Of a DNA stretch of 64,000 nt, positions 32,676-46,628 are shown piece after piece. A model generated the notes under the pieces. That model was not told the origin of the DNA, did no database searches, and saw nothing but the letters and a program-made list of their open reading frames with translations. Made by a program: the position numbers and the translations under genes. Location: NCBI GenBank assembly GCA_036345935.2, contig JADWOT020000006.1, positions 3,475,543-3,539,542 on the forward strand. The letters are read 5' to 3'. Positions within the stretch are counted from its first letter, which is position 1. Each line of letters starts with the position of its first letter. The DNA comes from Taenia hydatigena (lineage: Eukaryota > Platyhelminthes > Cestoda > Cyclophyllidea > Taeniidae).

Positions 32676-35279
32676 ATGTCTGATTGGTCTGAGATAAGAA
32701 ACCTAGCTGAGAAGCTGAGAAGCGTTCAGACAGCTGAGCGCACACATTACTTGTCAGAGCGTGTATGTGTCGACATTGTCAGTCATCTTGTAAAATCTGG
32801 ACGTCTTCGACTGATTCGAACAATTGACGGTCGTGCATTTTTGACGGAAAATGAGCTCTTTAAGGAAATCGTCGAAGAACTGACGGCTCACAGAGGACGC
32901 ATTTCTTTGTTGGAACTATCTAAGATTCTCGAGGTGGACTATCCAGTTATTGAATTGCACGTTAACAAGCTCCTCTCTAATCCTTATGAATATTTGAACG
33001 AGCAGTGCTTGCTTGTTGCGGGCGAGATAATGACCAAAAGCTTTGTCAGACGCATCGCCGAAGAGATTCGAGATCGGTTAGAGTTTCGCGGAGTAATGAG
33101 CATGATTGAGCTGTCGCGTATTTATAATTTTACTCCGCAATTTTTAACCTCCACTATCGGTGAGTACAACGGTGTTTTGTTCAATGTTCACCGTGATGGC
33201 GATAGACTTTATACCCATTTGTTCATGGCTAAGCAAAAGTCAAAAATTTTGGGCTATCTTTCTGCTGTTATAACTCCGACATCCCTTGCTGACTGTGGTA
33301 GCGAACTGGATATACCGCTTAAGGTGTTATTGAGGCTTATTGATACTCTAATATCAAGCGGGAAGCTGAAAGGTACATTGACGGGAGGAAAAAGTCTCTA
33401 CACACCGCTTTGCTATCTAAAAGCTCAAGATGCGTTTATCTCCGATTTCGTCAAGCAAAATGGCTACGTTGAGTGGACTATTGTTCAGCGAATCGGTATT
33501 CCCGACCCATCCTCCTACCTTCGTTCCCATTTCCCCTCTGCTATTCACACAAAGGGATTTACCGTTTGCGAGTCAACCGTTTCGCAAATTAGAGCGGTTT
33601 TGGAGGACAAAGCCCTGGATACCTCGTGGATCGACGTATCTCACTACCTTCCGGCAGTTTTTGGTGCTCAAGAACGTGAGTGGGTGATAAAACCACTTCT
33701 TACAAGGGCCGATTTCGTCCCCATAAATGATTACATGTATCTTTATTCTGTAAACAGCCTTTCTGAACACATCTCTTGTTTTGATGACTTTGTTCGTGAA
33801 CAGGCAGTTGTTGCAGCAACCGAACAGAAGCAGAAAGCATGTTTGAAACCAAGTAAGAGCGTTTTGACAACTTCTGAAGAAGCGCCTACAAGAGGATTGG
33901 AAAAGAAGGGAAAATCAGGCGGTTTTAGTGGTCGTTCTCGTGAAATCAAGACCAAGCATGTCAAAAAGAAGTATCTAAAAAAAAGCTTGGATTCCGACGA
34001 GGAGGAGGATCAAGCAGGAATGTGTATCGAGTCATATCTACCGCGGGAGAAGCTGCTCCCTCTCCTGATACCCAGTGTTGGCGTAGATGCTCCTGAAGAT
34101 TTGATCGAAGGAATCCTTGACAAATTGCTTCCAAATATTCATGAGAAGTTTTTGTCTCTTGTGAAGTCGGTTTATCTGCAAACATCAGACTCGTCGAAAA
34201 ATCGCGATAAATGTCTTGCTGAAAAGGACTCCCTAATCTCAACTATTTTGTCGATACAGGTAAATTGGTATGACTTGTTCTTACTGTGTACTACTCTACC
34301 GCCCCTGTTTAATCAGTCCTTCTCCCTTGTCATCTAGCTTTTTGAACGTGGAAGTCTAGCAGTTGACGATGCTGAGCTTCGTAATCAATTGTTTCGTCAA
34401 CTTATTCGCGGCGAAGTTTCCACTTTTGTCAATCGACTCTACGTTCTGCTTGCTCAGAACTACGAAGTTGATTGGCCAAACTTAGTTGTAGAAAACCCCT
34501 CATCTGGTAAGGGCAAGAAGAACAAACTAAAGAAGCGCGATGAGGAGGAAATAGCTCCCAAACACTACATGGAGTTCAACCCTAGTGATATAACGTTTCA
34601 CCAACGTGAAGTACTTGCCGATCTTCTGAGTAAGATGGGTGATGGGCCTACAAAAGAGGCTTCTTTACTAGTTACACGTATCAACACGTGTCTCCGCGTT
34701 AACACGGACTTCTCCGTTTTGGGAGAAAGTCTCCCTCTAGACGAAATATTTTCTCTTTGTGATGATCTGGCTCACTCTCACCTTGGCATTAACCTCTCTG
34801 TATCCGTACCTCGGAGTGGAGCTGCAAAACGCAAGCGACAGGACCGTTTACTAGCGCTTGAAGTAGCTAACAAAACCGAACAGCAGATGATTGATGCAGC
34901 AAGCACGGAGGAGGGAAATTACCTTGCTTGCGTAAGCCTAGCAGGAGCTGCACTATTCGGTCAGTGTCTGGCTGGCTGGCCTCTCCCTGCTCACGGCAAA
35001 CTCGTGCCTCACCTCTCAGCGTGGATCACCAAGATGCTTTCTTCACCTGCCAACACTTCCCTTCCATATACCGCGGCTGTAAATGAATTACGTGCAGCAA
35101 AAGCTGGCGAACAACTGACTCGATTAACGGAATTGGTTGTGCAGGAAGCGAAGCGTGGTGAGGATATGTCTGTGGCGTCAGAATCAGAGAAAAAGGATAT
35201 TGTGGATCAGCTCCTCTCAACGGCTTCTCGATGCCTGCGAGCCATGGAAAGCAATTCGCGCAAGCCGAGTACTGATTAA
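32676..35279 (+). CDS. UFL1: E3 UFM1-protein ligase 1
   Basis: UFL1 scaffolds transfer of the ubiquitin-like protein UFM1 from the E2 UFC1 to targets such as ribosomal protein uL24, at the ER with DDRGK1. Two exons, 32676-34259 and 34338-35279 (intron 78 nt), give 841 aa against about 794 in human. The start MSDWSEIRNLAEKL aligns with the human MADAWEEIRRLA; the frame is open a little further upstream, but the ATG at 32676 fits the family. The N-terminal LSERVCVDIVSHL helix and successive winged-helix-like segments follow, then VEWTIVQRIGIPDPSSYL, matching YLEFDALSRLGIPDAVSYI. The disordered linker with a Lys-rich then acidic run (about residues 420-447, KKKYLKKSLDSDEEED) is as in the family. 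Exon 2 begins LFERGSLAVDD, like human RLFEKGMKFFADD. There are no catalytic cysteines, as expected for this ligase type. The gene looks intact. Confidence 0.95.
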
Positions 35280-38200
35280 GTCTTTCTAAAGATATCCATT
35301 CTTACTCTTACTGGTCTGCTTCTGCAACTTCTGATTGGGATGGCCCTCTTGCTATCCACATGTGGTTTGGTTTATAGCTGGGTTGTCTTGTCAAGATCAA
35401 TTTACTATCACTCGAATCACTTTTAGTAGAAACCTGGGATGTGCGGATGCTTTTACTTGAAATTTGTCGGTAGTAGTCATTCTTTCGGCCATTTTATGCC
35501 GTTTCGATTTGGATGTGCCCTACCGCCCTGGTATTAATTACAATGGAAATGTAAGAGTCTATTTGTAGATTTGCATACATGGATTTGAAACTCACTATGG
35601 TAAATTGGGTTGCTATCTGCATCGCTTATTTTTTTTTTTCAGCAGCCGAAAAGCTAACCAGATAGTCGGTTTCTGTGGTAATAACTTAAGTGGTAAGAGG
35701 GCTTCTGTTCACTTTTGTAATGTTCTGTTGTAAGTAGCCCTTCAATGTAGCTGCTAAGTATTTGAGCACCCGTGGCTGGTGTTTTTCATTTGCAATTATA
35801 GGTGCGTCTGTCTTAAGTGTAGAGTTGAAACGAGGTTTTAGCAGCCAGGGCCTGGATACGACATGGGTGATTGTTTTGTCGAGTAAACGAATGAAAGTTG
35901 TTGATATTCTTCAGGCGGTTCGGGGTACTAGATTCTTATTTCTGCAGTTCCATCCTTTGTGGAGAAACCGAATAGATTTAAAGTTATTCACCAATCTAGA
36001 AGTAGCCTTTCGAATGTATTTGGAAAAAAGTTTGGAAGCATATTACTCTGGAATCGGTTTAAGCTTGTTCTCCTTACACAAATCGTCAAACTACAGACTT
36101 GTTGCTTACGGTCTAGATTTTTAATCTTATTTCTGAGGTAAATTCATATTTCCGCAACTTAAATATGCAATCTTTAGCTTCAAGGTGTAGTCACCCTTAG
36201 TGACGTTTGTGTTCTCGGAGACATCACAGAAGAAATGATGGGGGAAAGCACGTTTTGCTCTGTGGTGTGGAGAGGATTCATGCAACAATAAATGCAGCCA
36301 CCTTTGGAGCTAACTGGAATCCCCTTTGATGTTTGTTCTAAGGCAAAAATTTGGTCGGTCAAGAAGTGCAATTTCCCCGTATTAAGTGCAGACCTGCTCA
36401 TACGTCACCTAGCAATCGTTACCTCCCTCTCCCAAATCTCGCTTGTATGCACTCGTAAACTATTTACCCAAATTTACTTAACAGCGGTACCACGTTGACG
36501 TGTATCTGGTAATGTGTAAAGCTGTTGTTGCTTCAAATGGAATTTATTCTGCAATAAGAGCTCCTTTTGAACTCGTTTGAGATGTGCGTTTTTTTGCAAA
36601 TTTCTTTCTTTTAAGGGTTTTTGTGCTATTTTAGGCAGGCGCTATTCCATCCTTTTCCATTGGGCTTTATTGATCGGTGTAAAGTTATTAAAAAGTATTA
36701 AGCAGAGCCCCGTCATGTGCAATAGTATGAAAAATGAGTTGATGGACGTTTTTGGATACCTTCGGCTCGCCGTCGCTTTAAGTCTTTCCCCTTTTTGTCG
36801 TCTGTACTGGTAGAACTCGAATCACAGTGAAGTCAGCTATCAACTGTTTTATCACCTAACACTGAGCACTTAGCGCTTTAGCGCTAAATGGGCGAAAGAG
36901 ACTGTAATTTACTTCCTACCCAATCCTTCAATGCCGCAGTACTTGTGTGCATTCTTTCAGATTGGAGAAAGTAAGACTCCTCCTACAAATTTTGGATTTT
37001 CTAAGGAAAAAATCTCCCTGAATCAGCTATAACATGCCGATCGCTCAAAAGATATGCCCATTAAGCATTCCTGAAAGTGCAGAAAGCGAGTTAAGGCGTA
37101 AAGACTACTTGCTCCATTTATCTTAGTTATTCCATCTAGCTTGTAGTCACTGCTGTCTCCGAGATTTTATAGCCTATGGACGGAATAAAGATCAAGGAGC
37201 ACAAATTCCTTTATTTTTTGATGCAGTGTCCTACTACATTTATGTTTCTAGTACAGTTGCAACAGCCTGGGACGGCCGGCGTCAATTCGTCATCGGTGGC
37301 GAATCCGCACGCTTTCACGGAATTGATGTTTGTTTTGGTCCATATGTGAAACGATATACACAGATGGCATAAGTTGCAATAATATGATCGAAAAAAAACT
37401 TGTAAAAGACCTTTCCACAACCAAATGCAGCATTCGACACATATATGGTGCTTAAATCCCATTTATTATCGCTGCGGTAAGACCCGCCTCATGCGTAGCC
37501 TTCAAGGCAAAGATTGACTGTCCAAATCCCAGTGCATTGTAAACAAGCCTATAATTTAATGAATCATTTGCAGGTACCTCCATCATCAGCCGTTCCTCCA
37601 TTCTTTTACTAATGCGCAAACAGCATTGCCTGTCATTTGTATTCAAAGAAATGGACTGAAACAATACCTGGGCGTTAGCTATTGTTAGCCGTAGCAGGAG
37701 ACCAACACGATTCATTTAAATGCCGTGATATGGCTGACCTCCTAAAGTGAGATTTGTGAAATCCGGCCACCGATGACTTGACCTGGAGGAAGTCTGCTAT
37801 CCAAAATGATGGGCGTGGTAGGAATTTTGTGTAGGAGGAAATGCAAGCAGCTTCTTCTACTACCTAATTTCATAGGTTAAGCTAGCCTCATTGACCCATT
37901 TGTTTATCAAATAATTTGTAGTGGCTCTTCTAGCAGTAAACACTTCTTTTTCACTGAACTCTTATTCTCTTAGGAATGCGAAGACCTAGCTTTAGACGAA
38001 TTTCAATAAAAACAATCTTCTTGGTTTGAGTGATGTTAGTTGATCTGAAACCTGGTTCCTATGCAAATTGAACCACCTACATTCCATATCCTCTTTCATA
38101 TTGCGTTTTACTACCGCGGCTGTTCCGGCTTAAAAGGCGCCAGACGCTCACACGCTCTGCTTTTAAGAGTTTAGGGCCGATATCAGAACCAATAAGAAGT

Positions 38201-38402
38201 ATTACAATATAAAACAAAAAAGGTCACAAAAACAAATAAAAATTAAAATCTGATTTTCTCGGGGGGTTGGTTTCATGCTCAATGCCCCAGTGGTGTGCGA
38301 AATACAAAGGTAAGAGACATTTAATTTGGATGACATGTTAGTCGAAAAAAGTCCAAGTCCCATCCTGCGAAATAAATTAATGTTGAAGCTTAGAGTCATA
38401 AT
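35280..38402. other. Intergenic stretch, no gene seen
   Basis: About 3.1 kb downstream of UFL1 with only short frames. A minus-strand block at 37452-37655 follows a good TGTTTCAG acceptor and stays open to a stop, but it resembles nothing I know. No repeat copy is recognised. Confidence 0.4.
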
Positions 38403-38568
38403 TGTGGCATCCCAAGGCTCCTTCGAAGGCAAAAGAAGGCAGAATGCTAGAGTAGAATATATATTATATATATGTATATATATTCAACGGAAGGGGAAAT
38501 AAGCTGTCGGCAAGGCCACCTCTGTGCCCCTGACCGAAACCGGTAGTTTAAACAAACAACGTACTACA
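38403..38568 (-). mobile_element. Solo LTR with 5-bp target duplication ATAAT, internally deleted
   Basis: Plus-strand ends are TGTGGCATCCCAAGGC and CAACGTACTACA. ATAAT at 38398-38402 is repeated at 38569-38573. The copy is 166 bp because the central hairpin and CTAGGGCAGTA part is missing, while its TATATA motif has grown into an AT-rich run near 38456-38485. Confidence 0.85.
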
Positions 38569-39210
38569 ATAATTTTGGCTATGGTTCGCTTTGCATGGTT
38601 TTTTGATTAAAATAATTTTCACTACAAGATAGCTCCTTCTTTTAGTGACCTTAAAGCAAAGAATCCCTTTAGAGGTTAGAAAGCTTTTCTTTCATCGTGT
38701 GACACCTTCCAATTTCTACACCTAAATCCTTTCGATTGTCATCCTCGAAGCTGACGATGCAAATTCCTCTTGCTTATTCCCTAGATGAGACATTCCATCC
38801 ATGTCAAATAATTCAAAGTTCTAGTATTTAGTGTAAATCAGACCACCTCATGAAACCCTCTATGATATCTATGTGGCCGTGACAATCGGCGAATGAAAGG
38901 TGCTGACGCCACCGTACTACTTTGACGATTGACTTGATGTGCATTTCGGCAGTGTCGTCAGTCAGACAGCATTTGCTAGGTAAAAATAACTCTGTGCAAG
39001 GGATGAATGCGAGCATTATTACCAACATCACATTAAACAGAGATGGGTTGTGAACGCCGTCAGCAAAGTTTAGAAGTAAATAAAAGCTTTGAAGGATTCA
39101 TTCAAAGAAAACTTGCCCTAATCGTCACCATTTCAAAATTAAGTAATGAGTTTACTTTTGGAAACTTGACAAAACTACTAAGAAAAAGTGACCAAGCAGG
39201 TTAGAAGTAT
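38569..39210. other. Spacer between two solo LTRs
   Basis: About 640 bp with no supported gene. One 67-codon minus-strand frame at 38828-39031 is within chance expectation. Confidence 0.45.
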
Positions 39211-39396
39211 TGTAGCGTCCCGAGGCGCCCTTAGGGCAAAAGAAGGCAAATTGGCAGGGTAGAATATATATATTCACCGGACAGAGGGAAATAGACTGCT
39301 GGCATGGCCCGGAGGCCAGCCCACGCAGCTAGGGCAGTACGGCCACCCCTCGTGACCTTGACAGAAACCGGCAGTTCTAACAAACAAAGTACTACA
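39211..39396 (-). mobile_element. Solo LTR with 5-bp target duplication AGTAT, 186 bp
   Basis: Plus-strand ends are TGTAGCGTCCCGAGGC and AAAGTACTACA. AGTAT at 39206-39210 is repeated at 39397-39401. It is the best preserved copy in the window and pairs as a subfamily with 28076-28261. TGACCTTGA lies at 39353-39361. Confidence 0.9.
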
Positions 39397-42162
39397 AGTA
39401 TAGATAGATCCAAATTTTTTACAACCAAATGCCCCGTTTTTGAGTCCAGCTAATGTGTATCGCTTATGGGTGTACGTGACTTAAACAGGAGTAAAAGTTC
39501 TTCTCATAATAACGCTTTTTTACATCTTTGACAGTATGGCCGTGGTTGTTATCTCGGTGCCATTTCTCCTCCTCCCTCCCTTTCCTTCTCTTCCCCCTTC
39601 AGAATGCACACTCAACACCCACGACCATAAGGCACTCTTCTGGAAATTTGAAAACAATAAGTCCTACGACTGTACGCGCCATAACCCTCTAATTTAAACG
39701 TCTTTAAAAGCAACACAGACTTTAGGTGTATTTTGCCAAAGCGGAGGGAGGAAATGCTTTTGTGAGATCAAACGGAGTTGACAAACAAAGACTACGGATT
39801 GCAAAAGACATCCAGAGTCAGAAAAACCATATAACATTAAATCGTGGCGCATTACGATGGATTTGGTAATTTCAAACTCCGCTCATTCTTAATAGATTTC
39901 AAAAAACACTCGCACACTAGGATTCATAGATAAGGTAAGAACAAGCTCACATTTCATCATCTAGCAACCGAGCTGCCATCTTAAATAGAGGGTGATTGCA
40001 TCCAGTACTAGCAGATAATTGACAGAGTTGCATTGTTAGGTGACACAGGGCTTGGTTATCACCAAGTGCCTAAAGTTCTTTCGTCTAGGCCTAGAGCTTT
40101 TTAATCCACGCAGGAAAGACCAATGTCGAAGCTATTTTATAGCCTATGAGATGCACAGCCGACTCCCCAATCTTTTGCATCTACTGGTGAATTGGCCAAC
40201 ATTACAGCGAAAATTTCAGACTCTCTCCTCCCTCAAGCGTGCTAGTTGGTTTAAGTTATTAATGGGTGAGCAAGCACCAGACATCACTGCTTTTACCAGC
40301 TTTTACTGGCAGCAAAGTACTGAATCTCACCTTATTTAGGCACGACATCACATTTTACTGTCAGTTCCAAGCCATTACATGCTTCTCTCTTAGCTTTACT
40401 GGTGGCGAGAAGTAAAATGCTAGTAAAGTCATTCTACCCACGCTTAGCATACTCACACATCAACCTCCTTGAAGATCGAATACCTGAGATAGTCAGGAAA
40501 AGTCTGCATAAGGACAATTAGCGTAGTCCATTAAAGCTATTTCGCAAATTGTTATGCCAAACTAAGTTATTTGCCATTGTATCCTTCTTGCAGCCTAAAT
40601 TTACGGCTCTCTTCATGCTCGTGTTGTTATAGAGGTGCATAATTGTTTGTAGCAAGAGGAGCCAGATTATTGAAGGGCTTGGTGCTTATCGCCAATCTCT
40701 ACGGCTTTATGGCCGGTATAGCACAAGGAACTTGCATACCGATGCATGCACAGGGATGAAACTCGTGCCGCCTTAAAAGGCCCATTTATGTTTAGTTTGG
40801 TATTAGTAGCCCCAGCGTGAGCTCGTGTTTACATTAATCTATGATCCCTCCGGTGGAGATCACAAGCCCTGTGCAAGACGCGAGGCGAGTCAACTTTACA
40901 ACACAAAGGCTCACGCACTGAGCACTGATCGAGAACGCTTTCTACTAGATCCCTCTGTGAGGTTTGAATGATTCCCAATTGGATCCTCTGTAGGTTCATT
41001 TGACGCCAACGACATTTAAGTCGCCTTGTGGACGTGTGTCATCCTTAATAGCCAACATTTTCTAGTCCCTGAAGTTAGACATGACGGCCTGTTGATTTCT
41101 TTTTATAAGAAAAATCTTTATTTTGTGTAATGACATCTAAAAGTCATTGCTTGGGAAAACAAATAACTCACATCCAAAAAGTCGGTTGAGACAAATGACA
41201 CCATCTTAGGGCGAGCAATAACTGTACTTATAACAATTAGAGAGGACCGTTGTTTCCTGACAGGAAGAAGGAACAATTTGGTGATTTGCATCGAGGTGTT
41301 GTGTACGGTGGTACTTAATTGATCTCAACCCAGTCGCTATTTCAAATGTCATCTTAGTGTTGAAAAGGAGGTAGCACTTCAAATGCATCGTGCCTCCAGG
41401 AATAGGCTTGTGGCAACACTTCACTAATTGCCCTGGGATTCTATTCAGTCCTTTTTATAAGCATCCCTTTTAGGCTCTGCCACTTGGCTTTGACACAGTG
41501 GAGGAGAAGCGATTCCTCAGAACAAAATTCTCATTATTTATCCTCCTTGTTTGGGGCAACTTCACCAGACAAAGCGACCTCTCGAATAAGAAATTTTAGC
41601 TGCTTCAACGGCCTCTAAATTAAAGCACAAATAGCTGTCTTTGAGCGCTGAAAGAAAGACTACTTTTTCTTTCTATGCGTAATTACACATTACCTTGGTG
41701 AGAGTCCGTGACTTGTCATTCTCCAAGTTGAAAATATTAACAGCGTTGCGGGGTAGATAAATCTTATTTGCTCATCCTCTTGCGAGATTTTGGCTTCGCC
41801 TTGTCGCCTGTGTCATACAAAGGCGATTCCGAACCTGCTTTGTTGAATGCGACTTTAGCTCTTCCAGCCGTCTTCACCCAATCTAACGTAAGGAGCCCGT
41901 GGTGGTTCTCCTTATAGCGCGGAGGTGCATTATTAAGAGGCGGGGTCAAAAAATAGTGGCAGAAAGGGAGAGCATGTAATAATTGTGGGTGGTAACTTAT
42001 TAAACGGGAGCCACAACTCCGTCCCGTCAAAATTAACAACCGGTAAATGAAGTGGGTTCCCATTGAAAATTCCCAAAACCAAAAGTTGTTATGAAAAAAG
42101 GGGTAGTGGGAACAAAGCCTTTAAAGGGGTCGCAATTGTTTTGGATACAGTTGTAGTTGAAG

Positions 42163-42300
42163 AAGAGTAGTGCCTTGAAACGTTCCCAAAGGCGGAATAA
42201 GACATAATGCTAAAGTTGAATATGCATTACTGAATATATGAGGCGCTATTATCAGGATCCAGAGGCCGTCGCAGGGCTGAAGTACAATGGCGGGAGCCTC
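42163..42300 (-). mobile_element. Decayed LTR copy
   Basis: Plus-strand blocks AAGGCGGAATAAGACATAATGCTAAAG, broken by changes, then TTGAATATGCAT, ATCCAGAGGCC and CTGAAGTACAATGGC follow the order of the young LTRs. The ends are lost. Confidence 0.4.
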
Positions 42301-43479
42301 AGGTGCTTGCATAACTTGGACGAAGAGTTAAACTTTTCTGACTTCAATTTAGGACAACTTTCTTAGAAGTGCTAAAAAGTATTTGAAGCGAATCGGATGG
42401 TACAAGCATAACTTTCTACCGTTAAGATCAAAGGAGAGGTGATACGTTCGCCTCAACGTTTGTGTCCTTTTAAATGCTTCAACTTTTGTGATTTTACTAC
42501 TCACCGCGCCTTTTCTCCTATCTCAATGCTGTTTCGTGACAAGGGAGGCAGTTTGTTCAGGTAACTGCATCATTAGACCGACATGTCCCTGCATAAAAAG
42601 GAGAGGTTTGGGGTCAGTGAGGTGTCCATGTGATCGCCTTCGCCTCCACCGCTTGAGCAGATGAGGATGGTTGCGGTACCATTCCACATTCTGTTAAAAC
42701 AAGCACATTTAAACTTTCCGCAATTGAGTGTTTGCACCAACAGATGATTTAAATTTTACAGACAAAACAACTTCTACTATTCCATTGCAAAAAAATGATA
42801 ACCGCAAGTCCCTTTCAACTCGCTCCCATGACGCTTCCCTGAGAGTTAAATATTTATGCGTTGAGCATGCTGAATGGGAAGGTCGTCCTGTAGACATGAT
42901 GGTTTGGCTTGAAGTCTGTAAAGCCGTCGACTTTAGTTCTTGCACACTGAACTAAATAACAACTCTGTAATACTTAATTCAACACATCAACTGATGCGTG
43001 AAATAATAAGTTGTGAAAAAACTTATGAAATGGTAAAAGACGGTCCACCATTCCATGAAGTACTAGTTATAATGCTTGTTTAATTCTTTATTTCGATTGG
43101 GGGAGACTTTCCAAATCGTACTCTTACTCGATGGTATGGCGAAATCTTATGCCCACAAGAATATTTTGCATTCCACCCCCTATTAAATGATTCTGCCATT
43201 CACCTTCCACCAATACAGCTTTCCAACAGGACACAACTCTAGATCTGCTAAAATTGTCAAGAGAGATCTTTGATGTTGTGAGCGAATTCGATGATTGGTG
43301 TGGTAAGTTCGAGGATGTTTTTCTGACTGCACCAAGCACGCTATGACGACAGATGCGGGGAGTCGATTGAAGGAATACTTTGAGCGTTTTTCGTTTCGCA
43401 ACACATACTCTTCCTTCTCAGTACTTTGGTCAGCGAAATAGCCTTCACGTCGTGCCAGAAACCTCTCAGCCCTCGTGTA

Positions 43480-43560
43480 CAGCACCAATACATCTTCTGC
43501 CCTAGTGCTAATGTCTCTTCTTCCTTAGGAAAGATGAAAGACTATAAGAGTTCCACGATA
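43480..43560 (+). mobile_element. Decayed LTR fragment, opposite orientation
   Basis: CCAATACATCTTCTGCCCTAG followed by TGCTAATGTCTCTTCTTCCTTAGG reads like the reverse complement of the AAGGCAAAAGAAGGCAGAATGCTAGGG block. Only this part is traceable. Confidence 0.3.
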
Positions 43561-46500
43561 GGCTTGCATAATTTGGTTGATGGTCCCGTAAGAAAGAAGC
43601 CGAGCTGAGACCGGGCTCACAGCGGCTAATGCTAATGTCAGTTAACCACCCACATCAGGAGTAAAATGAAATAGATGCATAGGAACTCAGTCAGCCGGCA
43701 CAATTTTCCCGTTATCATGTGAAACACAATTATTCTTTTGAACTGCGAAACATTTAAAAATGTTTCAGGTAACCTATTTTACCTTTGAAGACGAAAAAAT
43801 CTTTTTAAAAAGGAACACATCAAAACAGTCGTCCTCGTATCACTCCGGGCAGATGGTTTCGCAACGGTCTGAACTTGCACCACTGTTGCCCTTTGTGGCA
43901 ATGATAAGGCATACAAGATGCTGAATTTGTGTCGGATCCGAATTTGAGACCATTCATTGAGAATGATCGCCAACTTGCGCAAGAATGCTTTGCAAAAGCG
44001 AATCTGTGCAGGTGACGGTGGGGGAGAGGCTCGGCCAGACGCCATAATGATTGTATCTTGTGAGGGAAGACTATAACAATGCCTCAATGTGGCATATCTT
44101 TCAAAATGATACTATATTGGAGCGAATAGTCGAAGGAGACGTAATTATCAAAGTTATTTTGATTAAGACTGAATGTTTGCCCTCTAGCGCATTTGCATTG
44201 GGTCCTGATAGTATTTTGCCTCAACCTGACATGTCACAAGGCTTAAGGTGGCCAAGAAGCAACATTTTCTGGCACTAATTCCTCTTGGCGGCCAAAGAAA
44301 ATCAAGATCTACAAAGGGACAGCTTATTAGTACACCACAATCGGTTCAGTAGACTGGCAGAATGGCTGCTATTTCGTGACTAGACTTCAAATTGACAGCA
44401 GTGTATGGCCTAAAAAGAGGATGAAGCTTTTTTCTTAAGTGGTTGATCATGCAATTTGTAAAATGATTTGCGTTCGAGAATGATTCTAAGGGCTAAGTGT
44501 CACACCCTTGAGGACATCACCTCCCACCATTAAGAGAAGATCATTTCCACTGTTGATGACTAGAGTGAAATGCTCCCACTTGGGCAATGACCAAATATAC
44601 CCCAAAGCCTGGAAGACGAGCAGTTTTGTCTTCATGATTGCGTTGCTATCATAACCTGTGCCAGCTATTATAAAATAGCTTTGTAGAGCGATTATCCCAC
44701 CACTCAGCTGTGGGAAGCCAGCTGTAATCAGGAAGGAGCTACATGCGAAATACCACGAATTCTCGCACTTTCACAAATAATTAATATGAGTTGGCTAAAT
44801 AATTTTATGCGATCTTTAAAAAGGAGAATATAATGATTGTGTTAGGATCGTCCTCAAGTTGGCATCTCATATAATCTATCACTATTACAATCCACTGTCC
44901 CTTCCTCAATGAACACCAACTCAATGCATCCACATCTGCAAAGGTTTAACCATTACCTAGCCTAATTTTACACTAGAATTGAGAAGAGAAAAGTAAAATC
45001 AGTGATTGTCATCATTCGGATAGATTTCTTTGGGGAGCACCAAGGGCGAGTGAGTGTAGGGTAGATTCCACCCTTTTCTGAGCTGTGTATTTTATTCTAA
45101 CGCATCTTGTGCTTCCGTTAAGCGCTGTACAACTTCACTGAGGGCAAATTTAGGTCATTTTTTAAATAGAAACATGCTTTTTAAAATTACCCTCCTAAGA
45201 AGTAACACTTCGGTCCAAAGTGTAGTATTTTCTTCGTTCTTTTGGTGAGCAGGTCTTCAATGTGTACTCTTTAAACCCATGCATAAAGGTATTCATGCTT
45301 TGAAAGAAAGGTCAAGTGTCACTTGCAATTCTCATCACCTACCTGTTGCGAAACCACCGATAAGAGTCAATGTATCTTTATTTTAGCACTTAGCATTTCT
45401 ACTTTGTAAGGAATAAAACTTGAGGAGCTTGACTGAACGTCAGAGAATACAGTCGAAAATTGGTAGGTCGTGACATGCTTAAATCGGAGACTAGAAGGAT
45501 GTCATCTAAATGATCCCATATATTACTAACACAAACTAACCAGTGAAAGTGACGAGGGCATTTATGTGGCAGTAATTATATCGGTCACGAAACCTCAGTG
45601 GTGCAAAGTCTACTTTCCTATTCATAGAATAGCACACTGCTGTTCCTAGTTTGAGCCCCACAGAGAACTTGACGCCAGCCTTTTCCCGGTAAATGTATCC
45701 TCAGTAGACCCTTGCAAAAGTGTGTCACCCGTTGATGATTTTGATATTCTATCCCTTAAAACAAAACCAAACAAAAGCCCGTGTGGACTCGAGTTTAGAT
45801 TTTGTTGCTTCTTAACAATACTCTGGCTAGGATCTCGGTAGCGACCGCGCTCACACTAAGCAACTTCTGCGACCTGCTTGAAAACAAGACCAGCGGCCTA
45901 CACAATGCCGATGCATTACTTAAAGGCGTTGATTTATGATCTTGACTGAGAAGAGACTTTAAAAGCTTTGATTACATCAAATTTCAGTCACCAGGTTAAA
46001 TGGAATTTGTGGATTTGAAACAATAACTTAATCAAAAGTAAAAGCACTCTGTTGGTGCATCGCCTACTTCTTCTGTACATGGCAATCCCTGACAGAGAAA
46101 GACAGCATTTATCAACCGACCCTTGTATTATCGTTAGTTGATAATTTAGGTCGATTTGACACATTAGCTGTCAAGCAAATGCCAAGTGCACGAGAGCTGA
46201 CCATTCAGAATAGACGTGAGACGACCAAAAAGTGGCAATTTTTTAAATTCTGCCCCTTTACTTGCATTTGTTAGGAAAGGATCGCAGATTGACCTGTCTG
46301 TCCATGCCGGTAAAGTTAGGAGATTTGAAGCAATCAGAGCAGCTAAAAGCTCTTCAAATGACCAAATGGTTGAAGCATGTCACAATGTGGAGGTGGAAAC
46401 CGAAGAGGTGACATTAAATTTTACCCGGTTTGGCATTCCTACTATTTTGACAAGGCAATTCTGAGACACTGATGAGGGCTCTTAGCACAGGGTCCGATGA

Positions 46501-46608
46501 TGCCGATTCTACAAACAAAAAATGGACGTAATATTTGTAATGTATATCATTGAGACTACCATCATTGAAATATAGCATTCTTTTCAACTACACGTTTGGG
46601 AAATTTTT

Positions 46609-46628
46609 GCAAGCAAGCAAGCAAGCAA
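46609..46628 (+). repeat. Microsatellite (GCAA)5
   Basis: Five perfect GCAA units in an otherwise non-repetitive stretch. Confidence 0.8.

Noticed and set aside
35762..36124. 120-codon plus-strand frame downstream of UFL1
   Set aside because: No recognisable motif and no supporting exon structure.
37452..37655. Minus-strand open block behind a TGTTTCAG acceptor
   Set aside because: There is no similarity to a known protein and no partner exons; short enough to be chance.
46216..46464. 82-codon plus-strand frame after a TTGTTAG acceptor-like site
   Set aside because: No family resemblance, no neighbouring exons, and length within chance.
46466..46500. Hammerhead ribozyme core CTGATGAG
   Set aside because: No GAAAC box or matching stems follow at the required spacing.
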